Shown piece after piece: positions 30,410 through 32,550 of a DNA stretch of 32,550 nt (its first letter is position 1; the number at the start of each line of letters is the position of its first letter). The notes beneath the pieces are model-generated. The model was not told where the DNA came from. It did no database searches and saw nothing but the letters and a program-made list of their open reading frames with translations. The DNA lies in the NCBI GenBank assembly GCA_028877265.1, contig JAPPGX010000082.1:1-32550 (forward strand), given 5' to 3'. The position numbers and the translations under genes were made by a program. This DNA comes from Acidobacteriota bacterium (GTDB lineage: Bacteria > Acidobacteriota > Vicinamibacteria > Marinacidobacterales > Marinacidobacteraceae).

Positions 30410-31482
30410 CGCAGCCTCCCCGACTCCACCTCGATGTCGGCTACGCCGATCGTTTGGCCCGGTGTCACCTCCACCCACTGCCACTGATCGAGGACATCGA
30501 GACCGCCTCCGTCGAACGCCATGGCGAGGATGTCGCCGTGCGCGTTGTTGTAGTGAATCAGGATCGGATGAATCCAGACCAACACGGTTCCGGGCCGCAA
30601 CCCCTCCAGGTGGAAATATCCGGTTTCGTCCGCAAATGCCCCGGGACCCATGCGAGGCCGGGAACCCGGGTACACGGCCTGGATGTAGGCGAACGGAACC
30701 GTCCCCGAATCTCCGACCAATCGGCCGGAGACACCGCCCCGTGAGGCGACGAATCCGGATGCCGGGTACAGGAGCGAAACACCGGTCTTCTCGTCTTCAC
30801 TGACCTCGCCCATTGGTCCGAAACCGTAGGACATCACGGTTTCGGGGAGGAACCCGGCCGGAATCGGAGGTGGTCGTTCCTGGGAGTGCGCGAGCCAACC
30901 GGGGATCGGATGAGGCTCTGTGTGGCGGAGACCGAGGCAGTGACCGATCTCGTGCACGAGCAATTCCCACATCCACTGCTCCACCTCCTCCCTGTCCACT
31001 CCGTCGTCCAGCCGCCCTCGGAAGTGGTCAACACTCAGCTCGATGTCGCAGTGCGTCAGGCGTCCGGTGGATACGGATGACCACAGGGGCGCCCTCCCGC
31101 TGAATGGGTTTTCGTCTCCGGACGGAACCCAACCGATAGTGAACATCCCGTCGGACCTGTCCGGCCCCTCTCCCTGGACCCAACCGGGTTCTAGCCGCAG
31201 GTCGATGTCCGCCGTCGGGATCGAGGACCACTCCCGAAGCGCGGCCGCAGCTATGTTGCGCCAGCGGGTTTCATCCAGGTAGTTCGGGACGTTGTCCTGT
31301 AGGTGGAACCGCAGCGGAAAGTCCTCCGTTTCCCAGCGGAGGGCCGCCGACGCGGGCACAATCCAACGCTCGTCGCTCACCGGATAGAACCGGTACGCCT
31401 GCGCCAACGGCGCGGTCACAAATGTCGGGAAGATGGCGGCGCAACAGGTGAGGGTCACCCGGCGAAACCGCGGAGTTCTCAC
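30406..31482 (-). CDS. Secreted matrixin-type metalloprotease (cassette 2)
   Basis: The 358-residue product parallels the protein at 23968-25014. Its signal peptide is cut at AQA so that the mature chain begins YRFYPV. HEIGHCLGLRH (177-187) supplies the zinc ligands and Glu178, the Met-turn is ETVMSYG with Met217, and a regulatory-like beta domain lies at about 248-305. The two proteases share HTEPHP directly after the zinc motif and SLLYPAxGFxxSRG between domains. The GTG at 31482 is chosen because it yields a standard signal peptide and has TAGTCT eight bases upstream. An ATG 34 codons earlier is possible. It is followed by the cassette-2 lipoprotein through a GTGA overlap. There is no FAH gene in this copy. 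Confidence 0.88.
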   Translation of the reverse strand: MRTPRFRRVTLTCCAAIFPTFVTAPLAQAYRFYPVSDERWIVPASAALRWETEDFPLRFHLQDNVPNYLDETRWRNIAAAALREWSSIPTADIDLRLEPGWVQGEGPDRSDGMFTIGWVPSGDENPFSGRAPLWSSVSTGRLTHCDIELSVDHFRGRLDDGVDREEVEQWMWELLVHEIGHCLGLRHTEPHPIPGWLAHSQERPPPIPAGFLPETVMSYGFGPMGEVSEDEKTGVSLLYPASGFVASRGGVSGRLVGDSGTVPFAYIQAVYPGSRPRMGPGAFADETGYFHLEGLRPGTVLVWIHPILIHYNNAHGDILAMAFDGGGLDVLDQWQWVEVTPGQTIGVADIEVESGRLR

Positions 31483-31490
31483 AACCGCCG

Positions 31491-31496
31491 AGACTA
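31491..31496 (-). promoter_or_regulatory. Candidate -10 (TAGTCT) of a leaderless transcript
   Basis: TAGTCT on the minus strand ends 8 nt before the GTG at 31482. The intervening bases hold no Shine-Dalgarno sequence. Confidence 0.4.
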
Positions 31497-31625
31497 CATC
31501 ACTCCGCCCGACGTGCTGTGCTCGTCGAGAGCCGGTTTCTCGGCTCCCTCGCGGCGAATCGCACGCCCTGGCGACGTTGGTCATCAACGCCCCTGCGGCC
31601 GGAGAGAGCCAGAGCCAACACAGAG

Positions 31626-31631
31626 CATAAT
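31626..31631 (+). promoter_or_regulatory. Candidate -10 (CATAAT)
   Basis: CATAAT matches TATAAT at five of six bases and ends 8 nt before the ATG at 31640. No -35 and no Shine-Dalgarno sequence are visible, so the transcript may be leaderless or nearly so. Confidence 0.5.
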
Positions 31632-31639
31632 TGCCTCCA

Positions 31640-32179
31640 ATGAAAGAGTTTGTCGCAGCCCTCGTAATCCTCGCGTCCGCGTGTAGCTCGTATTCGTATC
31701 AGGATGACCTACTCGGAGATGACGTAGCCGCAGATCTACTCGCAATGGTCGAGGCCATTTCTACCCCGTCGTCGTTGACGACCCTACCTGCACCATCAGA
31801 TCAACCGCCCACACCGATCACCACGATTTACGTAGGCGGGAGCGGCGGGATTCTCGCTCAGGCGATCGGGTTGGAAATGGCCCACTACGGCTTCGCTGTC
31901 GTGAGTGAGGCGATACCCAGAAACGGGAGCGCGCCGGATGAAGGAATTGGGGTGCTTGATGTCGAATGGACGGCTGCTCTACACGATGGCAACCCGAACA
32001 CAGTGATCGCAAAAATCACGGCTCCCGGATCCGGCGTGATGTCAGCCGGCGTCTCATGGACCAACGCGCGGGCGGGTGCCGCTGGCTCTGCTGCGGATGT
32101 GATGGTTCGCAAGACGACCATGACAGCCGCACAGGAGATCGCGGCAGGACTCGTCCGTCAGATCAGCCCCCAAGACTGA
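31640..32179 (+). CDS. Lipoprotein of unknown function, atypical composition
   Basis: The 179-residue product begins MKEFVAALVILASACSS, a short lipoprotein signal with Cys15. I do not recognise the rest. An acidic helix-like stretch DDLLGDDVAADLLAMVEA at 23-40 is followed by a Pro/Thr linker. An alpha/beta domain of about 110 residues comes last, with VGGSGGILAQAIGLEMAHYGFAVVSE and a later VLDVEW strand. The strand-helix pattern recalls CsgG/FlgO-type or LPP20-type lipoproteins, but no motif confirms this. The gene is visibly less GC-rich than its neighbours and uses codons such as GTA, CTA and TAT that are rare elsewhere in the window, so recent transfer is possible. It is divergent from the cassette-2 matrixin. 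Confidence 0.65.
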   Translation: MKEFVAALVILASACSSYSYQDDLLGDDVAADLLAMVEAISTPSSLTTLPAPSDQPPTPITTIYVGGSGGILAQAIGLEMAHYGFAVVSEAIPRNGSAPDEGIGVLDVEWTAALHDGNPNTVIAKITAPGSGVMSAGVSWTNARAGAAGSAADVMVRKTTMTAAQEIAAGLVRQISPQD

Positions 32180-32550
32180 CCATCGCGTCCATCGTAGGGC
32201 GACATGGCCGCGAAGAAGCGCCCGAAGTGTCTCTTCTGGAATCTAGGCGTCTTGCCCTAGGAAAGACCACAAAAGCGTCTCCGTGTACCCGGGTGACGGT
32301 GATCACGGCGGCCACTCCGGTCGGGAGAGCGCCAGAGCGGCTGGCCACTAAGGGTGATGGGCCAGCCTACCCAGTGTGCGTACACTGGGCTCTGGCGAGG
32401 GGAGGCTGCGCCCCCCTTCGAACCCCCGGCTCCCGCGCCGCTGCCGAGCAGCGGACGGACGGGGGCAAGCCCCCGAGCCGGTGCGCGCTCACCGCGCAGC
32501 GGCGCACCGTGTGGTCACCCGCGTCCCGCGGGCGAACCGGGCCGTCCACG
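32180..32550. other. Hairpin-rich stretch without a supported gene
   Basis: A perfect 8-bp hairpin CCCAGTGT-GCGT-ACACTGGG is at 32368-32387, extended by CCAG/CTGG outside it. GGGGGC-AA-GCCCCC is at 32461-32474, and a GGTGCGC/GCGCACC arm pair spans about 32480-32508. A short minus-strand frame (32367-32549) runs off the edge but shows no family features. I see no tRNA or rRNA here. Confidence 0.4.

Overview
The window is GC-rich (roughly two thirds or more by eye) and densely coded bacterial DNA. Many products carry lipoprotein lipoboxes, Sec signal peptides or a Tat signal, so the host is probably a diderm. The RecA sequence, the pairing of a TPR protein with an FG-GAP/ASPIC-UnbV (CRTAC-like) protein, and the many secreted metallopeptidases suggest Acidobacteriota or a related lineage. 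That placement is an inference from family recognition and was not tested.

Layout. 1-460: a composite multi-hairpin repeat, a cluster of inverted repeats and tRNA-Phe(GAA) on the minus strand. 463-4101 (minus): recA alone, then a tightly coupled run of a DciA/DUF721-like gene, a thiolase and a 3-hydroxyacyl-CoA dehydrogenase. 4181-8193 (plus): a Tat-exported PaoABC-like molybdenum hydroxylase operon (2Fe-2S, Moco and FAD subunits) ending in an unrecognised small Cys/His protein. 8303-9659: two exported proteins (one DUF1326-like). 9817-12098 (minus): two tandem paralogous lipoproteins with an Ig-like domain and an HExxH peptidase domain. 12202-13601 (plus): a MocA/MobA-like nucleotidyltransferase overlapping a polyprenol/phytol-kinase-like membrane protein. 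The last 106 bases of the kinase-like gene are repeated, diverged, at 13738-13843. 13868-17479: a polytopic membrane protein, L-lysine 6-aminotransferase (minus) and an exported protein with a TonB-like C-terminus. 17593-22853: an exported TPR protein, a YugP-type membrane peptidase, an M20 amidohydrolase, a Gfo/Idh/MocA oxidoreductase and an exported cupin. 22889-25502 (plus): a lipoprotein with a fumarylacetoacetate-hydrolase fold, a matrixin-type metalloprotease and a proline-linker lipoprotein, all overlapping. 25765-28765 (minus): FG-GAP/ASPIC protein and TPR protein. 28766-29521: no convincing gene; a second composite repeat and a 306-bp element with 27-bp terminal inverted repeats. 29522-31482 (minus): a second, paralogous matrixin plus lipoprotein pair. 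31640-32179: an unusual lipoprotein. 32180-32550: hairpin-rich, no supported gene.

Main themes. (1) A two-gene cassette, secreted matrixin followed by a four-cysteine lipoprotein on a Pro-rich stalk, occurs twice with the same GTGA stop/start overlap. It is the best candidate for an undescribed system. (2) Eight copies of a two-hairpin intergenic repeat keep their structure while their stems covary. Two copies carry two further hairpins. (3) At least six genes have a TANNNT hexamer 6-8 nt before the start codon and little or no Shine-Dalgarno sequence, which suggests widespread leaderless transcription. (4) A MocA-like cytidylyltransferase lies about 4 kb from a molybdenum hydroxylase whose characterised relatives need the cytosine-dinucleotide form of the cofactor.
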